64,000 nt of DNA. It comes from Ulota crispa (Eukaryota > Streptophyta > Bryopsida > Orthotrichales > Orthotrichaceae). A model generated the notes under the pieces. The model did not search any database. It was not told the origin of the DNA and saw only the letters and a program-made list of their open reading frames with translations. The stretch covers positions 21,757,419 through 21,821,418 of the forward strand of contig OY987243.1 in NCBI GenBank assembly GCA_963920765.1, read 5' to 3'. Positions 60,601 to 64,000 of this stretch are shown here, piece by piece. Numbering within the stretch: the stretch's first letter is position 1; each line of letters begins with the position of its first letter. The position numbers and the translations under genes are program-made.

Positions 60601-61720
60601 AGTTAGTTTATTTATCAAATACAAAATGATTTTATCTACTACATTGTTGCTTTTGGTATATTTCAATGAAGGGCCATGCCTTCATTGGTGGCCCCTAAGA
60701 GAAGTTAACAAAATTTGGCATGCCCAATTTGCCCTTTGAACCAAAAAAGGCTCATAAAATACTAATAACTTTTGAAGTGTGAGGTTTGATTTCAATATAA
60801 AAAAATGGACTCTTGTATAGCCCTTGCATAAATCTGTTTCATTTCAATAAAAATTGGACAATTGTGTAGCCCTTGCATAAATCTATTTCATTTCAATAAA
60901 GAATTGGACAATTGTGTAGCCCTTGCATAAATTTGTTTCAAAAATAAATTTCAAACAAATTGACAAAAAATCCCAATAAAACAAGCCTACCCAAAACCCA
61001 TTTTGTTCCCAATGGGGACAATGGGCTTTTAGGGGTTTAGGGAGACACAATGCAAGTCGAGAGAAGGCATACTTCAATATAGAAGAACATACAAAACTAC
61101 TTTTTTCTTGTATTCAATCACAAGCTCATGTACATAATTTATAACATGCCCCTTTAATAGCATAAATCATCAATGCAAACCCCATCATATTAAAAACAAA
61201 TAAACTCATCATACATAAGCTAAAAAAAGCTGATTTATGTTGATTTTTAGAGGAAGGTTATGAAGATGGTGAAGATTTTGAGGATACAGATAGCGACAAT
61301 CCACCAGAAGAGACATATGATTTAGCAAAATCTATAAAAATCTATGTATTTTCGTTGTTGGAGAGAAGCAGTCAACGATGCACAAAACACAAGCCAAGTG
61401 GCCTTGCATGGCAGTCATTGCTTTTGTACCTTTGCCGTGATGCATGTTTTGAAACTGCACTTCGGAAAGCTTTCACGGTTCTTGCAAACACCATGTAGGA
61501 CAAAAACAAAAAAAACTCTATAATATAAAAATATATAAACAAAGAAATTTTAAATAATGCATTATATATACAATTTTTGTGTGAATATAGTGAACTGTGG
61601 GTTCCAAAACGTAGTGCATTGGAGAATTGTGTTATAGAGTATCAATGTTTTGTTCCAAAATATCGCATCAAGCTAGTGGGTAGTTTGAATCAAGCTTTGA
61701 CATTATGGTTTAACTCCTAA
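17252..61720 (+). CDS. SPEF2: SPEF2/CPC1 homologue, flagellar central-pair protein (gene-level entry; exons in the segment entries)
   Basis: Thirty-five + strand exons chain in phase across 44.5 kb and give about 1,526 residues before the sequence gap and about 145 after it. The protein is known from Chlamydomonas (CPC1, C1b projection of the central pair) and mammals (SPEF2, sperm tail formation, IFT20 binding). Support: N-terminal coiled coils, an adenylate-kinase-like domain at about residues 515-780, SGKQVEQQSLEDLLDERTST...MLVQAELDRHIESC resembling the SPEF2 EEQSL...LMQVELDRF segment, and a C-terminal DDFLNIRLWF...SLLLYLCRDA region. The total length is near the roughly 1,800 aa of mammalian SPEF2. 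Two parts are uncertain: the ATG at 17252 is only the first in-frame Met (no CH domain found), and the end is ambiguous, either TAA 61718-61720 inside a transposon or a donor at 61676. Introns are unusually long and full of MITEs. Its presence implies motile sperm or zoospores. Confidence 0.85.
17423..18282 (+). other. SPEF2 intron 1, part without a named element
   Basis: AT-rich intron sequence after the donor at 17423. I see no exon, gene or bounded transposon before the TTAA element at 18283. The same is true of 19446-20780, the downstream part of this 3.4-kb intron, apart from weak similarity between about 19500-19700 and 3160-3370 (GCTGGTGAAGCCCAAAT-type words). Confidence 0.4.
18283..19038. 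mobile_element. TTAA element, CCCCTGAGCG end type
   Basis: TTAA 18283-18286, element 18287-19034 (748 bp), TTAA 19035-19038. Left end CCCCTGAGCGCCCAGG, right end CTGGGACTTTCAGGGG. A perfect 19-nt palindrome GAGGACCATTTTGGTCCTC lies at 19001-19019, exactly 15 nt from the right end. The right TTAA is also the left TTAA of the next element. Non-coding. Confidence 0.8.
19035..19445. mobile_element. TTAA element, 403 bp, CCCTTTAACGACC end type
   Basis: Element 19039-19441 between TTAA 19035-19038 and TTAA 19442-19445. Ends are CCCTTTAACGACCGTGG and CCAATCGTTAAAGGG. The palindrome TCTACCAGGAACTGGTCGA (19408-19426) sits 15 nt from the right end. An inverted copy of identical length lies at 48773-49175, sharing interior sequence such as CATGATTCATAATTATGCTC-like and TAGTTTTTATGGCC-like stretches in opposite orientation. 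Confidence 0.85.
21173..21293. mobile_element. 121-bp hairpin MITE with CACTACAACAAAA ends
   Basis: Left arm CACTACAACAAAACTAGACA pairs with right arm TGTCCATTTTGTTATAGTG. A second dyad inside pairs ATGACTCTCACTTATAA-type sequence with TTATAAATGACTCAC. The CACTAC...GTAGTG-like termini are common in plant non-autonomous DNA elements. It lies in SPEF2 intron 2. Confidence 0.75.
21883..22005. mobile_element. 123-bp hairpin MITE with ATTCATAGCATTTTTTTAGG ends
   Basis: ATTCATAGCATTTTTTTAGG at 21883 mirrors CCTAAAAAAAATGCGCTACTATGAAT ending at 22005. A GGCGACA/TGTCGCC core and an internal GGTCTAATCAAAT dyad are also present. The element ends 30 bp before SPEF2 exon 3 (22036), so it lies next to the likely branch-point region of that intron. 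Confidence 0.75.
23995..24142. mobile_element. MITE, TACTACAAGAAAAATG ends, without nested insert
   Basis: TACTACAAGAAAAATG at the left and TCTTATAGTGA at the right. The interior AATGATTGCCAATGTTCACAATGACTAT pairs loosely with AAACATTTGCAATCATTGTGGAC. The same inner words recur at 37205-37563 and 37910-38262, where a second element interrupts them, so this copy looks like the unfilled form. Confidence 0.6.
24766..24997. mobile_element. TTAA element, 224 bp, CCCTTAAATG end type
   Basis: Element 24770-24993 between TTAA 24766-24769 and TTAA 24994-24997. Ends are CCCTTAAATGTTAG and CTTGACATTTAGGGG. A short palindrome AAAGGCCCTTT starts 14 nt from the left end. No coding capacity. It lies in SPEF2 intron 6. 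Confidence 0.75.
26294..26664. mobile_element. MITE of the GAGCATCTC type
   Basis: Left end TAGAGCATCTCTTGCCACTT, right end GGTGACAGGAAATGCTCTTA. These mirror each other imperfectly and match the end motif seen at 13994, 42685 and 56105. About 370 bp, GC slightly above the surrounding intron. Non-coding. Confidence 0.55.
27975..28626. mobile_element. TTAA element, 644 bp, CCCTTAAATGC end type
   Basis: Element 27979-28622 between TTAA 27975-27978 and TTAA 28623-28626. Fifteen bases in from the left end lies a 19-nt palindrome GGCACCACATTTTGGTGCC (27994-28012). The right end reads CTTGGGTATTTAGGGG. The interior is homologous to the element cut by the right window edge at 63586 (shared TTCTATTCAAAATTTTGTG-like, GGTGTTGAGAGCTC-like and ACTAGATCTTGGAGAAA-like words). 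It begins 96 bp after SPEF2 exon 8. Confidence 0.85.
28627..29777 (+). other. SPEF2 intron 8 remainder and comparable unannotated intron stretches
   Basis: AT-rich intron, no exon or bounded element seen. It contains an imperfect inverted repeat: GTTTATTATATGAACACTCAAGG-like sequence around 29275-29400 against a CCTCAGGTGTGTCT-ending arm at about 29500-29650 (words GGTTACAATC and GATTGTAACC, AAATCCAAATGTGAA), probably an old foldback element of about 380 bp. The other long intron stretches, 31294-32369, 35926-37204, 39849-40911, 43119-44046, 47373-47717 and 53682-55926, likewise show no gene. Confidence 0.4.
34193..34438. mobile_element. TTAA element, 238 bp, CCCCTAAAGGATG end type
   Basis: Element 34197-34434 between TTAA 34193-34196 and TTAA 34435-34438. 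Long matching ends: CCCCTAAAGGATGTTG and CAACATCCTTTAGGGG. Imperfect palindromes lie about 14-15 nt from each end (TGTTGTACTACA at 34211; GCCAACACTTTTGGTAGGC at 34401-34419). Its right TTAA is shared with the next element. Confidence 0.85.
34435..35349. mobile_element. TTAA element, 907 bp, CCCTTTAAGGACC end type
   Basis: Element 34439-35345 between TTAA 34435-34438 and TTAA 35346-35349. Left end CCCTTTAAGGACCAT followed directly by the imperfect palindrome GCAACCATATCTTGGTCGC (34454-34472); right end GGCCGTTGAAGGG. This is the uninterrupted relative of the nested element at 11747-13240. Non-coding. Confidence 0.85.
37205..37563. mobile_element. Composite MITE: CACTACAAAAA element containing a GGTAGG element
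   Basis: Outer ends CACTACAAAAAAATTAGTCC and CTTTTCTTTTAGTG. Inside, TTAA 37279-37282 and TTAA 37497-37500 flank a 214-bp inner element (37283-37496) with ends GGTAGGTATACCCAATACCA and TGGTATTAGGTATACCTATC. Outer arms match those at 23995 (ATTTGCAA-CATTGTGGACC). Confidence 0.75.
37910..38262. mobile_element. Composite MITE, second copy of the nested pair
   Basis: Outer arms CACAATACAAGAAAAGCGTG and GGGACACATTTTTTTTTATAGT. The inner element 37985-38179 has ends GGTAGGAGCACCCAATACCA and TGGTATTGGGTGCTC. TTAA 38180-38183 flanks it at right; the left flank is TTGA, one change from TTAA. The inner element occupies the same relative position as in the copy at 37205, only about 350 bp upstream. Confidence 0.7.
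38292..38402. repeat. Hairpin repeat, ATCATGGTCAAATCTAC family, copy 1
   Basis: ATCATGGTCAAATCTACAAA and the following AACAAAAATTATGA pair with TCACAATTTTTGTCAACTTT and GTAAATTTAACCATGGTTTTT. The same family recurs, better preserved, at 46278-46400. Confidence 0.65.
38929..39848. mobile_element. TTAA element, 912 bp, CCCCCTTAAGGAG end type
   Basis: Element 38933-39844 between TTAA 38929-38932 and TTAA 39845-39848. Ends are CCCCCTTAAGGAGCA and TTGGTCCTTTAGGGG. The interior shares words with the elements at 51664 and 61714 (GCTTTGAATCATTCCGTTTG against GCTTTGATTCATTCCATTTG). The subterminal palindrome is not clear in this copy. It begins 128 bp after SPEF2 exon 17. Confidence 0.75.
41557..41605. 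repeat. (ATA)n microsatellite
   Basis: About 16 tandem AAT/ATA triplets preceded by three GAT triplets. Another run of seven AAT triplets is at about 60555-60576, and a (TA)n run is at 54637-54675. Confidence 0.95.
42685..43118. mobile_element. MITE of the GAGCATC type, 434 bp
   Basis: Left end TAAGAGCATCGCCAATGTAGCC pairs with right end GGCTACATTGGGGATGCTCTAA over about 20 bp with two mismatches. Non-coding; lies in SPEF2 intron 19. Confidence 0.75.
43119..44046 (+). other. SPEF2 intron 19, stretch of degenerate GTAAAA repeats
   Basis: Between about 43500 and 43830 a short motif of the form TGGGTAAAAAC(T/A) or CCTTTTACC recurs many times at irregular spacing. No bounded element or exon is seen. 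Confidence 0.45.
45756..46135. mobile_element. GGTAGG element, 372 bp, TTAA-flanked
   Basis: Element 45760-46131 between TTAA 45756-45759 and TTAA 46132-46135. Ends are GGTAGGAGCACATTAATTGG and TGTCCATTTCAGGTCAACCTACC. It shares the outermost GGTAGG(AGCAC) with the elements at 37283, 37985 and 49180 but has a different interior. Confidence 0.7.
46278..46400. mobile_element. Hairpin MITE, CACTACAAGGAAACCATGG end
   Basis: Nearly perfect foldback: AACCATGGTCAAATCTGTAG and onward through TGACAAAAATTATGACCTAA pair with TTAGGTCACAATTTTTGTCA and CTGTAGATTTGACCATGATT. The axis is near 46342 in ACAATATATTGT. Arms are about 55 nt. Same family as 38292-38402. Confidence 0.8.
47718..47921. mobile_element. 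204-bp hairpin MITE with CACTAAAAGAAA / TTTCTTCTAGTG ends
   Basis: The arms pair over about 85 nt: CACAAATTGTCATGATTAGG with CCTAATCATGGCAATTTGTG, and TTACAAGTGCACAAC with GTTTGTGCACTTGTAAA. The central loop holds a smaller dyad. CACTA-type termini; non-coding. It lies in SPEF2 intron 25. Confidence 0.8.
48769..49179. mobile_element. TTAA element, 403 bp, inverted copy of 19039-19441
   Basis: Element 48773-49175 between TTAA 48769-48772 and TTAA 49176-49179. Left end CCCTTTAAGGACTGG followed by the imperfect palindrome TCGACCTGTTTGTGGTTGA (48788-48806); right end ATGGTCCTTAAAGGG. It is exactly the length of the copy at 19039 and lies in opposite orientation. Its right TTAA is also the left flank of a GGTAGG element. 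Confidence 0.85.
49180..49402. mobile_element. GGTAGG element abutting a TTAA element
   Basis: Left end GGTAGGAGCACCCAATACCA directly follows TTAA 49176-49179. The right end TTTGATCCTACC at 49402 is degenerate and no TTAA follows. The interior resembles the element at 37985 (GTCACTCTCTATACAA, GTGTACCTAGATTTACCTTCTAGAATGA). Confidence 0.65.
49734..50315. mobile_element. Stowaway-like MITE, copy 2
   Basis: Begins CTCCCTCTATCCCAATATAA and ends TTTATAATGGGACAGAGGGAG; 582 bp, nearly the length of copy 1 at 12212-12792. The interior carries the same imperfect 150-bp direct duplication (TTTTGCATGGAATTTGGGT twice). It lies in SPEF2 intron 26. Confidence 0.85.
50993..51332. mobile_element. TTAA element, CCCTTGAGCGCC end type, possibly two fused copies
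   Basis: TTAA 50993-50996 and 51329-51332 flank CCCTTGAGCGCCGGG...GGGCGCTCAGGGG. An internal junction GGGCGTTTAACTCTTGAGCAC at about 51068-51086 looks like the end of one copy meeting the start of another. Palindromes start about 14 nt inside each left end (51011 and 51092), and a strong GGGGACAATTTTTGTCCCC lies at 51047-51065. Confidence 0.65.
51336..51647. mobile_element. TTAA-flanked foldback element with about 90-bp arms
   Basis: Element 51340-51643 between TTAA 51336-51339 and TTAA 51644-51647. AGATGGATACCCCTGAAG...AAATTGCACAAATATC pairs with GGTATTTGTGCAATTTTTG...TATAGGGGTATCCAT. Unlike its neighbours it lacks CCCT ends, so it is a separate family that also uses TTAA. Confidence 0.75.
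51660..52160. mobile_element. TTAA element, 493 bp, CCCCTAAAGGACCAT end type
   Basis: Element 51664-52156 between TTAA 51660-51663 and TTAA 52157-52160. Left end CCCCTAAAGGACCAT followed by the palindrome TGTCCCTTTGGGGGACA (51679 onward); right end TTGGTCCTTTAGGGG preceded by GTCCCCCAAAAGGGCCC. Inner sequences also mirror each other (AAAATCCCAT, GCCATAGGTAC), giving long imperfect inverted repeats. Confidence 0.85.
52369..52750. mobile_element. TTAA element, 374 bp, CCCTTAAATGACC end type
   Basis: Element 52373-52746 between TTAA 52369-52372 (shared with the outer element to the left) and TTAA 52747-52750. Right end CATGGCGTTTAGGGG; exactly 15 nt inside it ends the palindrome AGGACGATAATCGTCCT (52715-52731). 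At the left, TGGGTGGCTGTGGCCTGCCCA forms an imperfect hairpin from base 16. Confidence 0.85.
53682..55926 (+). other. SPEF2 intron 29, no further exon seen
   Basis: 2.2 kb of AT-rich intron with a (TA)n run of about 40 bp at 54637-54675. No bounded transposon and no splice-compatible exon were found by reading. Confidence 0.4.
56105..56850. mobile_element. MITE with GCATCTCCACCGG ends, starting at a splice donor
   Basis: Left end GAGGGCATCTCCACCGGTTG at 56105, two bases after the end of SPEF2 exon 30; right end GCCAACCGGTGGAGATGCTC, about 746 bp. GC is higher than the intron around it. A further CCGGTGGAGAT at about 56770-56780 may be a third, internal end. No product recognised in its ORFs. 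Confidence 0.7.
56851..57388. mobile_element. Second GCATCTCCACCGG MITE, head-to-head with the first
   Basis: Left end GAGCAACTCCACCGGTTGGC, right end GGCCAACCGGTGGAGATGCTC. With the preceding element it forms a palindrome at 56801-56897 (arms of about 47 nt, axis near 56849). Inside are three tandem 33-bp units at 57119-57217, each starting CATGCTGCCATG and ending CATCC. Confidence 0.75.
57389..58352 (+). other. SPEF2 intron 30 remainder
   Basis: AT-rich intron sequence with no bounded element or exon seen. A pyrimidine-rich tract with repeated TTTTTGC precedes the acceptor at 58351-58352. Confidence 0.4.
58729..58928. other. Assembly gap of exactly 200 N
   Basis: Two hundred consecutive Ns interrupt exon 32 of the SPEF2 homologue after 22 readable bases. 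The round length suggests a placeholder, so true distance is unknown. The missing sequence must hold the rest of the exon and a donor leaving phase 1 for the exon at 59618. ORFs that run through the Ns are artefacts. Confidence 0.98.
58929..59617 (+). other. Intron 32 of the SPEF2 homologue, right of the gap
   Basis: The first 150 bp after the gap are GC-richer than the rest and contain a dyad (GGGGAGGCCTTACG...TAAGACACCTCCCC, and CAAAATAAGATAGCC near CCTTATTTTGAAAAAGGC), probably a transposon end whose partner is in the gap. The rest is AT-rich without features. Confidence 0.45.
59618..61720 (+). other. SPEF2: SPEF2 segment 5: C-terminal exons 33-35
   Basis: Exon 33 is 59618-59722 (FFMVVTTKQPGDPSEG, TLDDFLNIRLWFDKLD), exon 34 is 61251-61494 (acidic EDGEDFEDTDSDNPPEE, then SLLERSSQRC and AWQSLLLYLCRDACFETALR), and exon 35 starts at 61591 (ELWVPKRSALENCVIEYQCF). 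Phases agree throughout: exon 34 ends AT before GTAGGA and exon 35 supplies the third base, avoiding the TAG that would follow without splicing. The LWF...LLLYL pattern is typical of the SPEF2 C-terminus. Exon 35 either ends at 61675 before GTGGGT or reads on to TAA 61718-61720, which lies in a TTAA element. Confidence 0.72.
60039..61039. mobile_element. TTAA-type element, 993 bp, CCCCTAAACACCG end type, with internal tandem repeat
   Basis: Element 60043-61035. TTAA 60039-60042 flanks the left end; the right flank is TTTA, one change from TTAA. Ends are CCCCTAAACACCGAAGCCCA and ATGGGCTTTTAGGGG. The palindrome TTGTTCCCAATGGGGACAA (61003-61021) ends 14 nt from the right end. A 49-50-bp unit (TTGTGTAGCCCTTGCATAAA...) is repeated about 2.6 times at 60813-60941. 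Confidence 0.75.
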
Positions 61721-62648
61721 AGGACCATTGTCCCATTGTCCCTTCGAAGGACAAATGAGATTTTGGGTAGGTACCTACGGCCTCAATTTTTGTCTTGATT
61801 TTTTGAAACTTTTTCTGAAGATAGAAAAACACATTAGCTTTTGGGGAATATAATTTTTATTCCAATTGATGCTAGGGAGCAAAAGTTATGCCCAAATAAG
61901 CACAAATTTGGGGACTAGGGGTAGCAAATAAAATTCTTATAAAAACTTCAAAAAAAAAATTTAATTTTTTTTTCTCATAAATTATATCTTTATCTACTTC
62001 TGGAGCTTTGATTCATTCCATTTGGACTAGTTATGAGAAAATTTTGGACAATCTTGTTTTTTGGGCAACTCAAGCATCTTCTTGAAAAAATTACTTATAA
62101 ACTTCACTTTTGAATGCAGATTTAACATTTTTTCAAAAAAAATTGTTGGAGAGGGTGAAGTTTGCTTTCTAGAACAATCTCACCATTGGGATTATTGTGT
62201 TTCAATTCCATTGTAGGGTTATTAGCAATTTAAGTTTTTCTTCAATCTCATACCTTCCTCTACCTAATGTTTTTTTAAAGAATGAAAATTAAGTATTCTT
62301 TTTTGAAAAAATTTCCCAAGATTCCCAACTCAACTTCCCACCATGCAAAAATAGAATTTCAAACTTTGTGGTGCAAAAATTTTAAGTTAAAAATGTTCAA
62401 AGTTAAAAAATATAGTCAAGCAAGGTGCAAAAAAAGTTGTTTTTTACTTTTTAAATGCAAATATCTTCCAATTTGTGCGATCAAAGTTCTTGAGTTTTGT
62501 ATGACACATTCTTATAATAGTCTAGCACAAGATCCTATGGTCAAATATGCAAAATGCCTGATTTTCAAACTTTTTTACTCTTTGCCATAGAGGTGACAGT
62601 TTTGAGTGTCTTTTGACAAAATATAGGCCATGGTCCTTTAGGGGTTAA
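61710..62648. mobile_element. TTAA element, 931 bp, inserted in or beside the last SPEF2 exon
   Basis: Element 61714-62644 between TTAA 61710-61713 and TTAA 62645-62648. Left end CTCCTAAAGGACCAT, right end ATGGTCCTTTAGGGG. A perfect palindrome TTGTCCCTTCGAAGGACAA lies at 61736-61754, displaced by what looks like an eight-base duplication (CCATTGTC). The interior is related to the element at 38933. TAA at 61718-61720 within its left end is in frame with SPEF2 exon 35. Confidence 0.85.
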
Positions 62649-62787
62649 TTCTACAAGGCCAAATTTACTGTTAGTGATAGGTGATAAAGAGTGGGGCTGT
62701 TTTATACCAATGTGTTGAGGCTATCAAAACCTGGCGTCATTTGTTTTGAAGTTTTGGCACATATGGCTTCAAAAAATGTCTTTGATA

Positions 62788-63185
62788 CTATAGGTTGAGA
62801 GCAGATTCAACATGTCTATGCCAAATCAATTATTTTTGAGAAAAACAAATTCAGCATCCGCTTTTGTAATTAAACAAGATTGGACACTTTTAGAAAAAAT
62901 TGTTGTTATTTGATATTCAACCAAATTTTTTAATAGAATTAAACATTTTTCTAAGCGTTTTCTACCTTCTAAAATGAGCCCTTGATATAAAATTTGCAAT
63001 AGATTGAGCCCTCTTGGAATCAACCTTAAATTTCCATTGTTAGTTAAGCCTAATGTCTTTTATAATATTTGCCATTTCAGTTTTTTGATTTGTTTGACAT
63101 TGGGCATTTTTGAAGAATAATTTATGAAATAATTAGACAAAATTTTGAGGAATTATTTTATGCCGAATCTGCTCTCAACCTACAG
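62788..63185. mobile_element. TA-flanked MITE, CTATAGGTTGAGAGCAGATTC ends
   Basis: CTATAGGTTGAGAGCAGATT at 62788 mirrors AATCTGCTCTCAACCTACAG ending at 63185, with TA immediately outside both ends (62786-62787 and 63186-63187). 398 bp; Tc1/mariner-like by target site. Non-coding. Confidence 0.75.
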
Positions 63186-63581
63186 TACTTGTTACAATAA
63201 TAATGTAATAGGGTTCTTTTAGTTTTTTGTTCCTCTTGTGTCTCAAGGTCTAGAGGCCATAACCACAACACCAGAATTCTAGAAAATGAGTGAAGGAGTC
63301 CAAGTAGAGTTGTTGCGAGTTTATTTTCATCTTGTGGTTCTGGCTATCACCAAAAAAACCTATTTATTAAGATAATTGTATATTGAAGACATCTAACAAT
63401 AACATTATATATTTTTACTTAGAAGCTATTTCTAAATTTTGATTGAGCATTAAGATTCCTTTCAAAGTTTGGCTATGACTCCTAGTTTAAAGGCCTTGAA
63501 ACTTATTTCAAAAATTGAATCAATGAGAAGCAAGGACTTGTTGGGGCTCCAAAACGCCTCAATGCCTTCTCTAAGCGGCCC
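63186..63581. other. No feature seen
   Basis: AT-rich sequence between two mobile elements. If the flagellar gene continues past 61675, further exons could lie here, but none was recognised. Confidence 0.35.
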
Positions 63582-64000
63582 TTAACCCCTCACCGCCCAA
63601 GAGGCCCAAATTGGGCCTCTCTGAATTTTATTCAAAATTGGGCAATCATTTTTCAAGATTTTTTTGTGTGATTATTTTTATTTTTAAATTCTTATTAAAA
63701 TCTAGTTTCAGCATTAGGAGTCTGGTTTTGAAAATGAATCAAAGTGATTTGTCTATTCAAGATTTTGTGCAAGGGTGTCCATTGCAAATCTTCACTTTCT
63801 AGTGTTGAAGGCTCTTGGAATGAGCTTCAAGTACATTAGAACTTGGAGAAAGAATCACATTAAAATTCAATTAAAAAAATTATAGAATAGATTTTGAGAA
63901 GCCGTAAATTGATTAGGGTTATGCATGTTATACTTTACATACTTATTTCTTTTTGGTACCCTCAATTTTAGGTTTGAAGTGCAAAAAGAGGATTGAAAGA
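63582..64000. mobile_element. TTAA element cut by the window edge, CCCCTCACCGCCC end type
   Basis: TTAA 63582-63585 then CCCCTCACCGCCCAA and, exactly 15 nt in, the perfect 19-nt palindrome GAGGCCCAAATTGGGCCTC (63601-63619). The following sequence is homologous to the interior of the element at 27979-28622, though the palindrome sequence itself is entirely different. The right end is beyond the window. Confidence 0.8.

Noticed and set aside
1-64000. CRISPR arrays, operons, rRNA genes and tRNA genes
   Set aside because: No regularly spaced repeat-spacer arrays or rRNA-like blocks were seen; tRNAs were looked for by eye only and none was recognised.

Overview
The window is eukaryotic nuclear DNA. 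It is AT-rich and carries three intron-containing genes, all on the + strand, in a background of small inverted-repeat transposons. Several things point to a streptophyte that still makes flagellated sperm (bryophyte, lycophyte, fern, cycad/ginkgo or charophyte): a protein family I associate with land plants at the left edge, Stowaway-type MITEs with a CTCCCTCTRTCCCAATATAA end, a 5' leader intron, and a 45-kb axonemal gene. I cannot name the species.

Layout. Positions 1-1388 hold the 3' half of a plant gene whose 5' end lies outside the window; its conserved YWYDFRAGFWG...NGREL domain resembles the N-terminal region of extra-large G proteins. Positions 1389-5700 are intergenic and contain two MITEs. 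Positions about 5700-11205 hold a complete taxilin gene: leader exon, leader intron, 12 coding exons, 598 aa. Positions 11206-17251 are intergenic and contain a TTAA-flanked element with a Stowaway-like element nested inside it. From 17252 to at least 61675 runs one very long gene for the central-pair/sperm flagellar protein SPEF2 (Chlamydomonas CPC1). I chained 35 exons by splice site and phase: N-terminal coiled coils, a split adenylate-kinase-like domain with an intact P-loop, Pro-rich linkers, and a C-terminal region matching SPEF2. A 200-N assembly gap falls inside exon 32. No N-terminal CH domain was found. Positions 61710-64000 hold MITEs.

The two left genes have short introns (about 70-900 bp). 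The introns of the flagellar gene reach 3.4 kb and are packed with non-autonomous elements. The most striking signal is a set of about a dozen TTAA-flanked elements with CCCT/CCCC ends. They have different interiors but share one terminal plan: TTAA, about 15 nt of terminal repeat, then a palindrome of about 19 nt whose sequence differs from element to element. This resembles piggyBac architecture, which is rarely reported in plants. Several of these elements abut and share a TTAA, forming chains and nests. Two elements touch the gene itself: one supplies the in-frame stop at the C-terminus and one abuts a 5' splice site.
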